Positions 25,746-36,400 of a DNA stretch of 64,000 nt are shown here, one piece after another. Origin of the DNA: Spartobacteria bacterium (GTDB lineage Bacteria > Verrucomicrobiota > Verrucomicrobiia > Chthoniobacterales > UBA10450); NCBI GenBank assembly GCA_003134785.1, contig PLCN01000020.1:1-64000 (forward strand), read 5' to 3'. A program made the translations under genes and the position numbers. Below the pieces are notes generated by a model. It saw only the letters and a program-made list of their open reading frames with translations, made no database searches and was not told the origin of the DNA. Numbering within the stretch: the stretch's first letter is position 1; each line of letters begins with the position of its first letter.

Positions 25746-26423
25746 ATGCTCACCAAAGCTTTGCCACGCCACGGAAAAACCTTCTCCGTCTATTTTGTGG
25801 TGGTGATTCTTTCCGGATGCAACAAACCGGCCACCAACCAAAGCTCAGCCGGCGATCAACCTACCCCGGCAGCGGTGAGCAGCCCACGCTCCAAGTTGCC
25901 AGCGGTAGAACCCAAGCTCGTCGCCTGCTCTTTGATTACCCAGGATGAAGTCGCCGCCGTGCAAGGAAATCCGATTAAGGAAACCAAGAGCAGCGCCCGC
26001 ACGGATGGGTCTTTCCTTGTATCACAATGCTTTTACACGGCAGGAGAATTCAGCAAATCCGCTAGCGTGGCCGTGACCCAACCCGATGCGAATAAGCCGG
26101 ACCTCAACAAGCGCACGCCAAAGGACTTCTGGAACGAAACTTTTGCACGTTACTCCGGTAACGAAGAAAAGGAACGCGACACTGCCAGCCAGGCACCGGC
26201 TTCGGAGCGGCACCGGGACGAAATTGAGAAGGACGCAGCAGTTCCGCCGAAAAAGATTTCCGGCATCGGCGACGAGGCGTATTGGACCCCGGGGCCAGGC
26301 GGAGCGCTCTATGTCTTGAAGGGCGATGCCTTCATCCGGATCAGTTTAGGTGGCAGCGACGACGAGGCGACTAAGATCGAAAAGTCGAAGGTGCTCGCGG
26401 CGAAAGCACTGGCGCGTTGGTAA
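25746..26423 (+). CDS. Putative lipoprotein
   Basis: ATG 25746 gives a 225-residue protein starting with MLTKALPRHGKTF, a short hydrophobic core and the lipobox VILSGC at about 19-24, so it is probably lipid-anchored after cleavage before Cys. The frame open upstream would hide this signal. The mature part has LVACSLITQDEVAAVQG near the start, ISGIGDEAYWTPG and ALYVLKGDAFIRISLG near the end. This matches small lipoproteins that share a domain of unknown function. No partner gene is clear. Confidence 0.7.
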   Translation: MLTKALPRHGKTFSVYFVVVILSGCNKPATNQSSAGDQPTPAAVSSPRSKLPAVEPKLVACSLITQDEVAAVQGNPIKETKSSARTDGSFLVSQCFYTAGEFSKSASVAVTQPDANKPDLNKRTPKDFWNETFARYSGNEEKERDTASQAPASERHRDEIEKDAAVPPKKISGIGDEAYWTPGPGGALYVLKGDAFIRISLGGSDDEATKIEKSKVLAAKALARW

Positions 26424-26535
26424 TCATCCCAGTCGCCATCCGTCCACTTCGGTACCGGGGCACGATTAGTTATTTGTCCTGCGGCCAAGCCGGCTGCGGG
26501 CCCTGCCTGATCCGGAATCAAAATCGACCGCGCCT

Positions 26536-29500
26536 ATGAAAACTAACTCCTTCTCCATCAGCGCTCGCGTGACCGTGAGCACCCTCTTTTTCATGATTGG
26601 TTTTGTGCTGATCCTGCTCGCGCTCACCACCACTAGGTCCCGCTCAGCGACGCCGGCGACGGGCACGATCAATCCAGCGGGGCCTGCGCTAGCGTGGGAC
26701 GGCACCGCCTTGGGAACAGGCTCGGGCGGCGGCGAAGGCACTTGCGTCGAGGGGACGAACTGCGACACCTACACCTTTACCGTGGGCGGAACGGCCGCGG
26801 ACTGGGCGAATCAACGCATCGAGGTCAGGATTACGCCCCCAGCTTCGCAGGATGATTACGACTTGGTTATCCACAAGACGGATAACAACGGTGCGATCGT
26901 GGATACCTCAGGCAATGGCGCGGGCGTGCCGGAGAAAGCGCACATCAACCCGGCCACCGACGGCGTGGGCGTCTTCACGGTGCACGTGATTTATTTTACG
27001 ACTCTACCGACCGACCAATACCATGGCACAGCCACGCCGGTGCCGCTCTTACCTCCGGCACCGCCGGCCGCTCCGCAAGATAATGGCCCGAAAGTAGGAT
27101 ACGAAAACTTCGAAGTGCCGGGCGTGCTTACTCCGGTTACCACCACGACTGGTCCAACGGTGGAATGGATGGGGCGCAATGCCGGCGAGCCTTCCATCGG
27201 TGACAATTGGAACACCGGTGTAGTAAACCTCCAGTCGGACCTGGAAACATTGTTCGTTAACTTCAACACCAGCTGCCCTGCCAACGGCCAGTCAGCTACC
27301 TGGGTTAACCGCGCGGCACCTACGTCGCAGGTGATCGATTCCGATCCTATCGGCTTCACGGACCGCCAGACCGGACGCACCTTCGCCGCGGAACTGACCG
27401 CTACGTCTCCTACCTGCAAGATCTCTTACACTGATGACGATGGAGCTACCTGGGTTCCTAGTCCGGGAACACTCGCCTCCGGCATCGATCACGAGACGAT
27501 CGGTGGCGGCCCTTACCATGCGCCTATCCCGCCGGGACTGACCTATCCGAATGCGGTCTACTATTGCTCGCAAGACCTGGTCGCGGCCTTTTGTTTGCGG
27601 AGCGATGATGGCGGGACGACCTGGGGACCTCCCGTGTAGACCTATACAACGGAATGCGGTGGATTACATGGGCACGTGAAGGTCTCTCCCGTGGATGGCA
27701 CCATTTACCTTCCTAATAATGCCTGTGGTGGCGACGGCGCCCTGGTCGTCTCAGAAGATAACGGTCTTACGTGGCATATCCGCCACGTCGGCAATGCGTC
27801 GGTCAGCAGTACCTCCGGCGCGAGCGATCCAGCTCTCGGCGTCGACAAGAATGGTCGTGTTTACTTTGCCATGGCTAATGCTGACAGCGCCGCGCTGGTC
27901 GCTACCTCGGACGATCATGGCAATACCTGGAATAACATTTTCGATGTAGGCGCTATCTTTGGGCTTGCTAACATCCGATACCCTGCCGCCGTCGCCGGCG
28001 ATGCTGGCCGCGCGGCAGTCGCCTTTTATGGGACGACTACCGCTGGCAGCGCCAACGCGGCTACCTTCAACGGGATCTGGCACCTTTATGTAGCTCACAC
28101 CTTTGATGGTGGAGCTACCTGGACTACTTCCCACCTGACTCCGGATGCGCCGATGCAACGCGGGTGTATCTGGACCGGAGGCGGAGCTAATATCTGCCGC
28201 AACCTGCTCGACTTCTTTGACGTCACCATTAACAAGGAAGGCCGCGTGGAAGTCGGCTACGTCAATGGCTGCGCGGGTGGCAATTGCGCGCAGTCGGCGC
28301 CCACCGCCACTGGAAATGCCTTCAGTGCTACGGCCACGATCGCCCGGCAATCGAGCGGCCGCCGGCTTGTCGCGGCCTTCGATCCACCCGGCTCAACTTC
28401 GGCGCCGGGAATACCATTCGTGACCCAGCGGCGCGTGGGCAATGTTGTCCATCTCGGATGGTCGGAAGCCGATACCGGCAATTCGGCGATCACCGGCTAC
28501 CAGATACTTCGAGGCACCTCGAGTGGCACCGAGACGCTTCTAACTACGGTGCCGGGTGCGTCCACAAAGTTCGATGATGTTACGGCTACCGATACCACTA
28601 AGACCTACTTCTATAAGGTAGCAGCAGTAAATGCGGTAGGAACGTCTTGCAGTAACAATGAGGTGGCGGCGCCATACCTCGGTGACTCCTGCACCGGCCT
28701 CATTATCCACCAAAACGATCCCACTCATCCGGAAAGCACGTCCGCCGCTGCTAATCCTGGGCTGGCTATCGATTCCATCGCCGTGGGCGAACCTGCTTCC
28801 AGCAACAACTTTATGTTCAAGATGAAGGTAAGCAGCCTGGCCTCGGTGCCGCCCAACAGCAGGTGGCGCATCGTCTGGGATTCGTTCAAGTCCGATGGCC
28901 AGCAGTTCTACGTCGGCATGAACACCGACGCATCTGGCGCCGCCACTTTCACCTATGGCACTGTCGCTACCGCGGTGGTAGGCCTGGTGGTAGGTGTGCC
29001 GCAAGAGACGCAAGGAACTTCGACCGGCGACCCCGGCATCGCGTTGCCTCAGAGTAACTTCAAAGCCGATGGCACGATCACGATCTTCGTTCCGAAGTCC
29101 GCTCTCGGTAACCCCAAACCGGGCGACCTTCTCGGGGCGGTCAACGGACGCACTTTTGCCGACACCACTAACGTCGAACGCTCGACCGATTTGATCGACC
29201 ATACCTTTGTCAAAGCTCAGACCGACAACGCCTATCCAGCCGCGACCTATACCCTAGCCGGTAATAGTTCTTGTTCGCCGCACCTCCTGAACATCTCGAC
29301 CCGCGGCCAGGTCCAGACGGCCGATAATGTTCTCATCGGCGGATTCATCATCACCGGCACCGATCCGAAGAAGGTCATCGTGCGCGGGATAGGACCTTCG
29401 TTAGGTTCTGCCGTGCCGGGGGCGCTGGCCGATCCTTTCCTGGAATTGCATGACGATACCGGCATGATTGGCAGTAATGACAATTGGAAGGAGAACCAGG

Positions 29501-30057
29501 CGCTCGTCGAAAGCACTGGCATTCCGCCAACTAACGATCTGGAATCAGCCATCGTCCAGACACTAATGCCCGGCCACTACACTGTCGTGCTCAGAGGCGC
29601 GGGCAGCAGCACGGGTATCGGCGTAGTGGAAGCATACGATCTTGACCAAATCGCGAACTCGGAAGCCGGCAACATCAGCACCCGCGGTTTTGTCGATAAC
29701 GGTGATAATGCCCTGATCGGCGGCTTCATCCTCGGTGGAGGCAGAGGCCTGGGTAATGGGACCGTCGTGGTGCGAGCAATAGGTCCTTCGCTGGGCGCAT
29801 TCAATGTCGCGAACCCAGTGCAGGATCCCACGCTGGATCTCGTTAACGCCAGCGGCACTACCATCGCGAGTAACGATAACTGGCAGACCGATCCCGGCGC
29901 GGCCCAGATTCAATCGAACAACCTGGCTCCGTCGGATACGCGCGAGTCAGCCACGCTGCAATCCCTTGCGCCCGGAAACTACACCGCGATTGTACGCGGC
30001 AAAGGTAACGCTACCGGTGTTGGGTTAGTGGAAGTTTACAACCTGCCTAACCCATAA
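26536..30057 (+). pseudogene. Exported PPC/BNR/FN3/NISTR protein interrupted by an in-frame TAG
   Basis: Two open frames, 26536-27639 and 27676-30057, are in the same frame and separated by one TAG at 27637. Across the stop the match to the paralogue at 33417 continues: GGTTWGPPV, stop, TYTTECGGLHGHVKVSP versus the uninterrupted GGQTFGPGI...CGGLHGHLKVGP. The order is signal peptide, a PPC-like strand domain (about 50-150), BNR blades, an FN3-like domain (GYQILRGTSSGTETLL), a lipocalin-like strand domain, and two NISTR domains at the end. A single nonsense change, a sequencing error, or amber readthrough would each explain it. The downstream half has no good start, so it is not a normal separate gene. 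Confidence 0.82.
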
Positions 30058-30071
30058 AAGTGGAGCTTTCT

Positions 30072-30104
30072 AAAGCGCCCCTCTGCAATCAAGGAGGGCG
30101 CTTT
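30072..30104. terminator. Stem-loop after the BNR/NISTR gene
   Basis: AAAGCGCCCCTC and GAGGGCGCTTT form a near-perfect hairpin 15 bases after the stop. A TTT follows, short for a Rho-independent terminator. A related sequence follows the next NISTR gene at 31180. Confidence 0.6.
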
Positions 30105-30182
30105 CCAAACCGCCCGCCTTACGCTGCGGCTTTCCGAACCGCACACTTTTCGCAGACGGCGGTTTGTAAACCGCCGCTCCTT
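30105..30182. repeat. GGCGGTTTGTAAACCGCCGCTCC-type palindrome
   Basis: A palindrome GGCGGTTTGTAAACCGCC near 30160 is preceded by decayed GCGGCTTTCCGAACCGC units and ends CGCTCCTTGG. A close relative is at 31210-31268, after the neighbouring NISTR gene, so the 3' flanks of the two genes are related. Confidence 0.6.
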
Positions 30183-30255
30183 GGAAAACTCTGGCCACGC
30201 TCCAATCCCGGGCGCCGGACGCCGCGATCGTGCACGCGGAACCGTGAAGAGGCAA

Positions 30256-31172
30256 ATGGAGTATTGCTTCCCGCACCCAAACCAAAGAATTTACCTCGGC
30301 ATTCATTGGGCCTTCGACAAGACCGAAGGAATTGCCCTCGGTCGCAAAGTAGGAGACTACGTTTATGCGAGCGCCTTCACGATCGCGCCGTGCCAACTGG
30401 TGAACATCTCGACGCGGACGAAAGTCCTGACCAATGACCGCGTCCTGATTGGAGGCCTTATCATCACGGGGTCGAAGGCGAAGAAAGTCGCTCTCCGTGC
30501 GATTGGACCTTCTCTGGCTGGTTCGGGTCTTTCCGGCTTGCTTGCCGATCCAGTCCTCGAGGTACATGATGTGAGCGGCTCTGTTATCGCGGTAAATGAT
30601 GACTGGCAGACCGACGCTGGGGCGGCCGAGCTTTCTGCTAACGGCATTGCACCTGGTGACGATCGCGAATCTGCCACCGTGCAGACTCTATCGCCGGGCG
30701 CCTACACCGCTGTAGTGAGCGGGAAGAACAACACCACTGGCGTCGCAGTGGTAGAGCTATATGACCTGGATCAGGGAGCTAACTCAATCCTCGCGAACAT
30801 CAGCTCGCGCGGCTTTATCGATACCGGTGACAATGCCCTGATCGGCGGCTTTATCCTCGGCCGCGGCTTGGGCAGCGGGACCGTCGTAGTGCGAGCGATA
30901 GGTCCTTCCCTAAGCGCTTTCAATGTAGCGGGCCCGGTGCAGGATCCCACGTTGGAGCTAATTAACGCCAGCGGCACGACCATCGCGAGTAACGATAACT
31001 GGCCGATCCCGGCGCGGCCCAGTTCCAATCGAACAACCTGGCCCCGTCCGATTCGCGCGAGTCAGCCACGCTCCAATCCCTTGCGCCTGGAAACTACACC
31101 GCGATTGTGCGCGGCAATGATAACACTACCGGTATTCGGTTAGTGGAAGTTTACAATCTGCCTAACCCCTAA
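30256..31172 (+). pseudogene. Haloperoxidase C-terminal remnant fused to two NISTR domains, frameshifted
   Basis: From ATG 30256 the frame reads RIYLGIHWAFDKTEG followed by IALGRKVGDYVY, the C-terminal helix of vanadium-dependent haloperoxidase/PAP2 proteins including its active-site His region; the catalytic N-terminal part is missing. Two NISTR domains follow. At about 31002 four bases present in the closely related copy near 29882 are missing, shifting the frame; the open frame then ends at 31143, whereas the restored frame reads VEVYNLPNP and ends at 31172. So the gene is truncated at the front and broken near the end. It is probably a decayed duplicate. Confidence 0.7.
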
Positions 31173-31179
31173 AAGTAGC

Positions 31180-31268
31180 GCTTTTCCAACCGCCCTTCTG
31201 AAACCAAGGAGGGGCGCTTTCCAAACCGCCCTGTGAAAACGTCGGCGGTTGGTAAACCGCCGCTCCTT
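31180..31268. repeat. Second copy of the NISTR 3'-flank palindromes
   Basis: The stretch repeats AAGCGC-type and GGCGGTTGGTAAACCGCCGCTCCTTGG palindromes found at 30072-30182, showing that the duplication of the NISTR gene end included its downstream flank. Confidence 0.55.
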
Positions 31269-31293
31269 GGTTTTGGAGAAGCTCCGCACGCGC

Positions 31294-31917
31294 TCAGAAG
31301 GCATTGAGCAGACCCGCGACATCACCACCGATCTGGAGCGCCGTCCGGGCGAATAACTCTCCATAGCCGCCGCCGAAAGCACCGACGCCGGAGCGCCGCT
31401 CCTGCGCGAAACGGACCAGCGTCTTCCGCGAAGCGGCGTCCACGATCTCGCCTATGATCGCGACCTTCACCGCGCCCGCGCCGAAGCCGATGAAATATCG
31501 CGCCGCTTGCGAGCCCGGATCCACTTTGGTCAAACGCGCGCGTATAACCAGCGTGCTGGGCCTGGCGTGCGGCCCGACCTCCACTACATTTGGCCCGACC
31601 TTGCGCCGCAGATTTCTCTGGAAGCCTTCCAGGAAAGCCGGCTTGATCCTGGCAATCGCGGAGCGCACCGCCTCGAAGGTGTTTTCTTTCGGGTTCGGGA
31701 GCGGCACCCCCGTGAGGTCAAAGGATTCCACCGCGATATCGTTGTAACTGTCGAGGCGAAACGGCTGGATGACCGTCACCTCGTCGATGTCGCCGTTCCA
31801 GTCGCGGTAGGTCCCCGGCGCGGTGGAGCGTTTCGAGCCCGCGCTTGCATGAGGACAAAGAGCGAGCGAAAGAGTCGCCAGCGCGGCACAAAACCAAGTA
31901 AGTTTTCTGGCTATCAT
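31294..31917 (-). CDS. DUF4410-type exported protein
   Basis: The 207-residue protein begins with a signal peptide ending PHASA before GSKR. The mature part has IAVESFDLTGVPL, a stretch of helix (EAVRSAIARIKPAFLEGFQ), STLVIRARLTKVDPGSQAARYFIGFGAGAVKVAIIGEIVDA and an ending that packs as strands. This matches DUF4410, periplasmic or lipoprotein-like proteins of unknown function. It is read divergently from the DsbA gene, 92 bases away. Confidence 0.75.
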   Translation of the reverse strand: MIARKLTWFCAALATLSLALCPHASAGSKRSTAPGTYRDWNGDIDEVTVIQPFRLDSYNDIAVESFDLTGVPLPNPKENTFEAVRSAIARIKPAFLEGFQRNLRRKVGPNVVEVGPHARPSTLVIRARLTKVDPGSQAARYFIGFGAGAVKVAIIGEIVDAASRKTLVRFAQERRSGVGAFGGGYGELFARTALQIGGDVAGLLNAF

Positions 31918-32009
31918 TTTGTTATCGTCATCCCTTCCGTAATATTAGACAAGCGTTTAGAGATCGGGAACCTGCCACTGGCGCTCGCGTCCTGTCCACT
32001 CTTCGTTCG

Positions 32010-32678
32010 ATGAAAAAATATCTTCCGTTCCTTATCGTTCTCGCAGTCGGATTGCTCACGCTCGGCGGCGGCACGCTGCTCTACCGGGCCAAACTGCGGG
32101 CTACTGCTGCGGCCGCGAAAAATTCCAAGGCGGCGGAAGCGGACAAAGCGAAAGCGCTCCATGTGCGCGGTGAGGCGAAGGCGCCGGTGACTCTCGAGGA
32201 GTTCGGCGATTTCCAGTGTCCGCCCTGCGGCACGCTCGCGGGCGCCCTTAAGCAACTCGAGAAGGATTACGGCGACCGGCTCCGGGTGATTTTTTATGAG
32301 TTTCCACTTCGCGTGCACGAGCATGCCCGCGAAGCCGCGTTCGCCGCGGAGGCGGCCGGCCTGCAAAACCATTTTTGGGAGATGCACGATCTGCTTTACC
32401 AGGAACAAGCTAACTGGAGCAAAGGCACTGACGTCCGCGGGATGTTCAAGGCTTATGCGGGGACGCTCGGCTTGGAGGTCGACCGCTTCCTGCGCGATAT
32501 GGAAAGCGCGGAGGTCAAAGCGCGGGTTGCGTCCGAGCAAAAGCTCGGGACCTCGCGCGGCGTCGAGAGCACGCCTACCGTCTTCATTAACAGTGAGCGC
32601 GTGCCCGTGCCATCCCTTAACCCCGCCGGCCTTCGCGCCATGATCGATAAGGCTTTGCAGGAAAAGCCCGCGCCCTGA
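32010..32678 (+). CDS. DsbA-family thiol oxidoreductase
   Basis: The 222-residue protein has an N-terminal membrane anchor (5-25), then a thioredoxin fold with active site C70-P-P-C73 in FGDFQCPPCGTL and a cis-Pro loop in ESTPTVFINSE. It should oxidise cysteines of exported proteins on the outer side of the membrane. A VKOR gene follows 23 bases later on the same strand; the pair form a complete disulfide-forming system, with VKOR re-oxidising this protein. Intact. Confidence 0.9.
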   Translation: MKKYLPFLIVLAVGLLTLGGGTLLYRAKLRATAAAAKNSKAAEADKAKALHVRGEAKAPVTLEEFGDFQCPPCGTLAGALKQLEKDYGDRLRVIFYEFPLRVHEHAREAAFAAEAAGLQNHFWEMHDLLYQEQANWSKGTDVRGMFKAYAGTLGLEVDRFLRDMESAEVKARVASEQKLGTSRGVESTPTVFINSERVPVPSLNPAGLRAMIDKALQEKPAP

Positions 32679-32701
32679 TAACTAACCGTGGATAACTAAC
32701 C

Positions 32702-33169
32702 GTGACACGCAAAGCAAAAAGAGAGCCTCAAGCCAGGGGAACGCGCGGCCGGACTTTTCTCTACGCGTTCGCCGCCGTCATCTCGCTCGCCGGACTACTG
32801 GATGCCACCTATCTCACCGTCCTGGCTCTGACCGGCGAAACCGCTACCTGCGGCGGCTCGACCGGCTGCTTCGAGGTCCTGGGCAGCGTCTATGCGCGGA
32901 TAGCTGGCATACCTGTGGCCTCTTTCGGAGTGTTAGGTTATTTCAGCGCCTTTAGCTTCGCTATCTTTACCGGGTTCGGCTACGAGCGCACGCGAAAGCT
33001 TTTCGTTCTTACCGTCTGGGCCATGTTCGCGATGACTCTGTGGTTGCTCTACGTGCAGGCCTTCGTCCTTCACTCCTTCTGCCGCTACTGCCTGTTCTCC
33101 GCCGCGATCACCTTTCTCCTGGCCGGCCTGGTCGTCGCCACTCCCCCGCCGCGCGGCTCTGAAGATTAG
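32702..33169 (+). CDS. Vitamin K epoxide reductase family protein
   Basis: The 155-residue membrane protein has four helices and the four conserved cysteines: C50 and C56 in the loop TCGGSTGCFEVLGS, and the quinone-side C127-x-x-C130 in FCRYCLF. VKOR homologues pass electrons from DsbA-like proteins to quinone. It starts at GTG 32702 close behind the DsbA gene. The Ser of the usual VKOR segment is present in CFEVLGSVYA. Confidence 0.92.
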   Translation: MTRKAKREPQARGTRGRTFLYAFAAVISLAGLLDATYLTVLALTGETATCGGSTGCFEVLGSVYARIAGIPVASFGVLGYFSAFSFAIFTGFGYERTRKLFVLTVWAMFAMTLWLLYVQAFVLHSFCRYCLFSAAITFLLAGLVVATPPPRGSED

Positions 33170-33416
33170 CTAGCTGTAGCGATTTGCTGGCCTCAGCCAG
33201 TTCCTCACACCGCTCGAAAGCACCGACATAAGCGACGGGCACTCAATGCGTTGTCGCGGTGGACGGCGCAGGGTGTTCGTTGAAATATATGCGCTCTTTC
33301 CGTTTGATGCGCTCTTAGTCGGGCTGATTTCGAAAGAAATTTGCATCCGGCGGGGTCGGGGCTCCGAATACAGATAGCGGCTCCGTCCTTCTACCCACAC
33401 ACCACACAGGATCATT

Positions 33417-36400
33417 ATGCGAAAAAATCCCTCTCCCGAATCCGGCGTCCTGAACCTCCGCATGTTTCTCGCGCTGCTGCTCTGTTCCGTGGGCATATTG
33501 ATAGCGGTGGCCGGCTTCGCCTCCACTCCGTCGAGCGGCACCCTCACCGACTCCAGTGCTCCGGTCACCTGGACCGGGGGTCCTTTCGTCGTGCCGAATG
33601 TAACCGCCCAGGCCGGCGGTGGACCGGTCTGCACCGGGAGCGGCCAGGACTGCGATGACTTCACCCTGCACGTTAGTGTCACGACTGATGCGACGAAGAA
33701 GGTGCGGGTCGAGGTAGGCTGGCCAGTGACGACAGCGGATTTTGACGTTTACATTTATAAGACAGATGGCACCACCTTGGTGACTTCTTCTGCCAGCTCC
33801 GCCGATCCCGAGGTTTGTTTGCTTGATGCGAAACCTGGCGATTACATCGTGCGCGTTGTGCCTTTCGCGCCGGCTGGTCAGAGCTATACCGCGACCGCAT
33901 CGCTTTTGGCGCCGGCAGTTGCTCCTCCTGCCGGCACTGGTCCCGCGGTGCGCTACAAGAATTACCCCGCGCCGCTCGATTTACCGGGCGCAGGTTCGGC
34001 TGGTGAGCCATCCATCGGGGTTGATTGGAACCCGAACGTGGCAACTCTTTCCCACGATACGGTGAACACGGGCGGCGTTGCGTTTTTCACCGCGAATCTG
34101 AACGAATACCGCGTTTCGTTCGACGATTGCCCGTCGCCGGCAAAGGCGCTTTGGACAGATGTAACCAACGCGACCGAGGGGGCAACAACGCTCGATCCGA
34201 TCGGATTTGTCGATCGTCTGCTTCCGAATGTAACGCCTGCGACGAAGTCGCCGGGCCGCGTGTTTCAATCACAGCTCGCCGGCGCCAGCAGCATCACGTC
34301 GTTTTCGGATGATGACGGAAATACCTGGACGCAATCGCAGGGTTCGGGGCAGCCGGCAGGGGTTGACCACCAGACACTCGGCGGCGGTCCTTATGCGCCG
34401 ACCGACTCATCGGCAGTGCCGCCAGTGGTCGAGCCTCCTCATCCGCTTTATCCGAATCAGATCTACTACGCTTCGCAAGACATCGCTACGGCCTTCGCGG
34501 CGCGCAGCGATGACGGTGGCCAGACCTTCGGTCCGGGCATCACGATGTACAATCTCAGCCAATGCGGAGGACTGCACGGCCATCTGAAAGTAGGCCCGGA
34601 TGGCACCGCCTACGTGCCCAATCGCGGCTGCGGTGCTAACCAAGCCGTCGTGGTCTCTCGGGATAACGGAGTGACATGGACGGTCAAACCAATTCCGCAA
34701 AGCTCTGCCGGCAACACCGACCCTTCGGTCGGCATCGCGGCTGATAATACCGTTTACTTCGGCTACCAGAACGGCGACGGACATCCGCACATCGCGGTTT
34801 CGAAGGACCATGGTGATCACTGGAGCGACGTGGACGTCAGTCAAAACACTATCCAGAACTGTGTCTTTCCCGAAGTGGTTGCCGGAGATGGCGATCGCGC
34901 CGCTTTCGGATTCCTTGGCACCTCCACCGGCGGCAATTATCAGGACACCGCCAACTTCAAAGGCGTGTGGTTCTTTTACATCGCGACGACTTTGGACGGC
35001 GGCAAGACTTACACACTGGTGGATGGGACGAATGGCGATCCAGTCCAAGTCGGCTCCATCTGCACCGGCGGCACCACCTGCGGCGCCGATCGCAATCTTC
35101 TCGACTTCAATGATATCACGATCGACAAACAAGGACGTGTTCTCGCGGCTTATGCCGACGGTTGTGTCGCGCCCGGATGCGCGGCCGCCACGGCGACCAG
35201 CAGCACTCCGCCGTACAGTGCATCGCGGAGCGCGCTTTCTTCGATCATCAGGCAATCGGGCGGCCCTCGTTTGCTCCATCAATTCGATCCGCCTGAGCCC
35301 ACCGTGCCGGCCGCACCCCAGCTAACAGCAGCGAAAGTTACCAGCTCCGGTGTGCAGTTGTCATGGCAAGAACCCGATAATGGCGGGTCGCCGATCACCG
35401 GATATAAAATATACCGCGGCACGGCTAGCGGAGCGGAGACGTTTCTTGCTTCGACCGGGCCGAAGACGACCTTTACCGATACAACCGCAACCGATCCGAA
35501 TGCTAAATACTTCTACAACGTTACAGCCGTAAATGCGGTTGGCGAAGGCGCATCCTGCGGCGAGATCGCTGCCGTCGCGCCTGTTGCCTTGCCAAGTCCT
35601 TGCTCGTTGCCCGGCGTTCTCGGCGTGAATGATGTCAACGCTGACGGATCTGACAACGACGTCGCGCCGAACGTGCCGCCAGATCCAAGCGTGAACATCA
35701 GACGCTTGTTCGTGGCCGAGCCATTTCTTGGCGCCGGCGTTAACAAACTTGTTTTCACGCTCCAAGTGGCGCCATCCGCCAATGCGGCTCCGGCCACAAG
35801 TCAATGGTACATCGTTTGGAACAAGCTCACTCCGACAGCCGATTTCGATCGCAACTTTGTCGCGATGAAAACCGATGCAGCTGGAGCAATCTCTTTTCAA
35901 TACGGGGATTTCGGTGTGCCGCTCGCTCCGACTAATCCAAACCCGAACGCGAATACGCCGGTCACAAAAGGAGATGCTGACGCCGGCAGTTATGACCCGG
36001 CGACGGGCACGATCACGATCTCACTCTCTAATAATAAGGTCGAAAGTATCCACGCCGGACAAACACTTGGCGGCTTGAATGTCCGCACTTATCTGGCCCG
36101 CCCCGACGCCGGCCAGAAGTCACAGAACAATGCCAGTGACATCACGGGTGACGGAAGCTACACGCTCCAAGGCAATGCCATCTGCGTGCCTAACACTCCG
36201 CCCGTCGCGGCCTTGACTGCCTCGCCCACGGACGGCGATCTTCCGCTGACGGTCAGCTTCGATGCCTCCGGCTCCACCGATGCCGACACTGGCGATACGA
36301 TCGCATCCTACACATTCAACTTCGGCGACGGCTCTGACCCAGTGACGCAGACCAGCCCGAAAGTGGACCACACTTACACAACGCGCGGGGTCTTTCGTGC

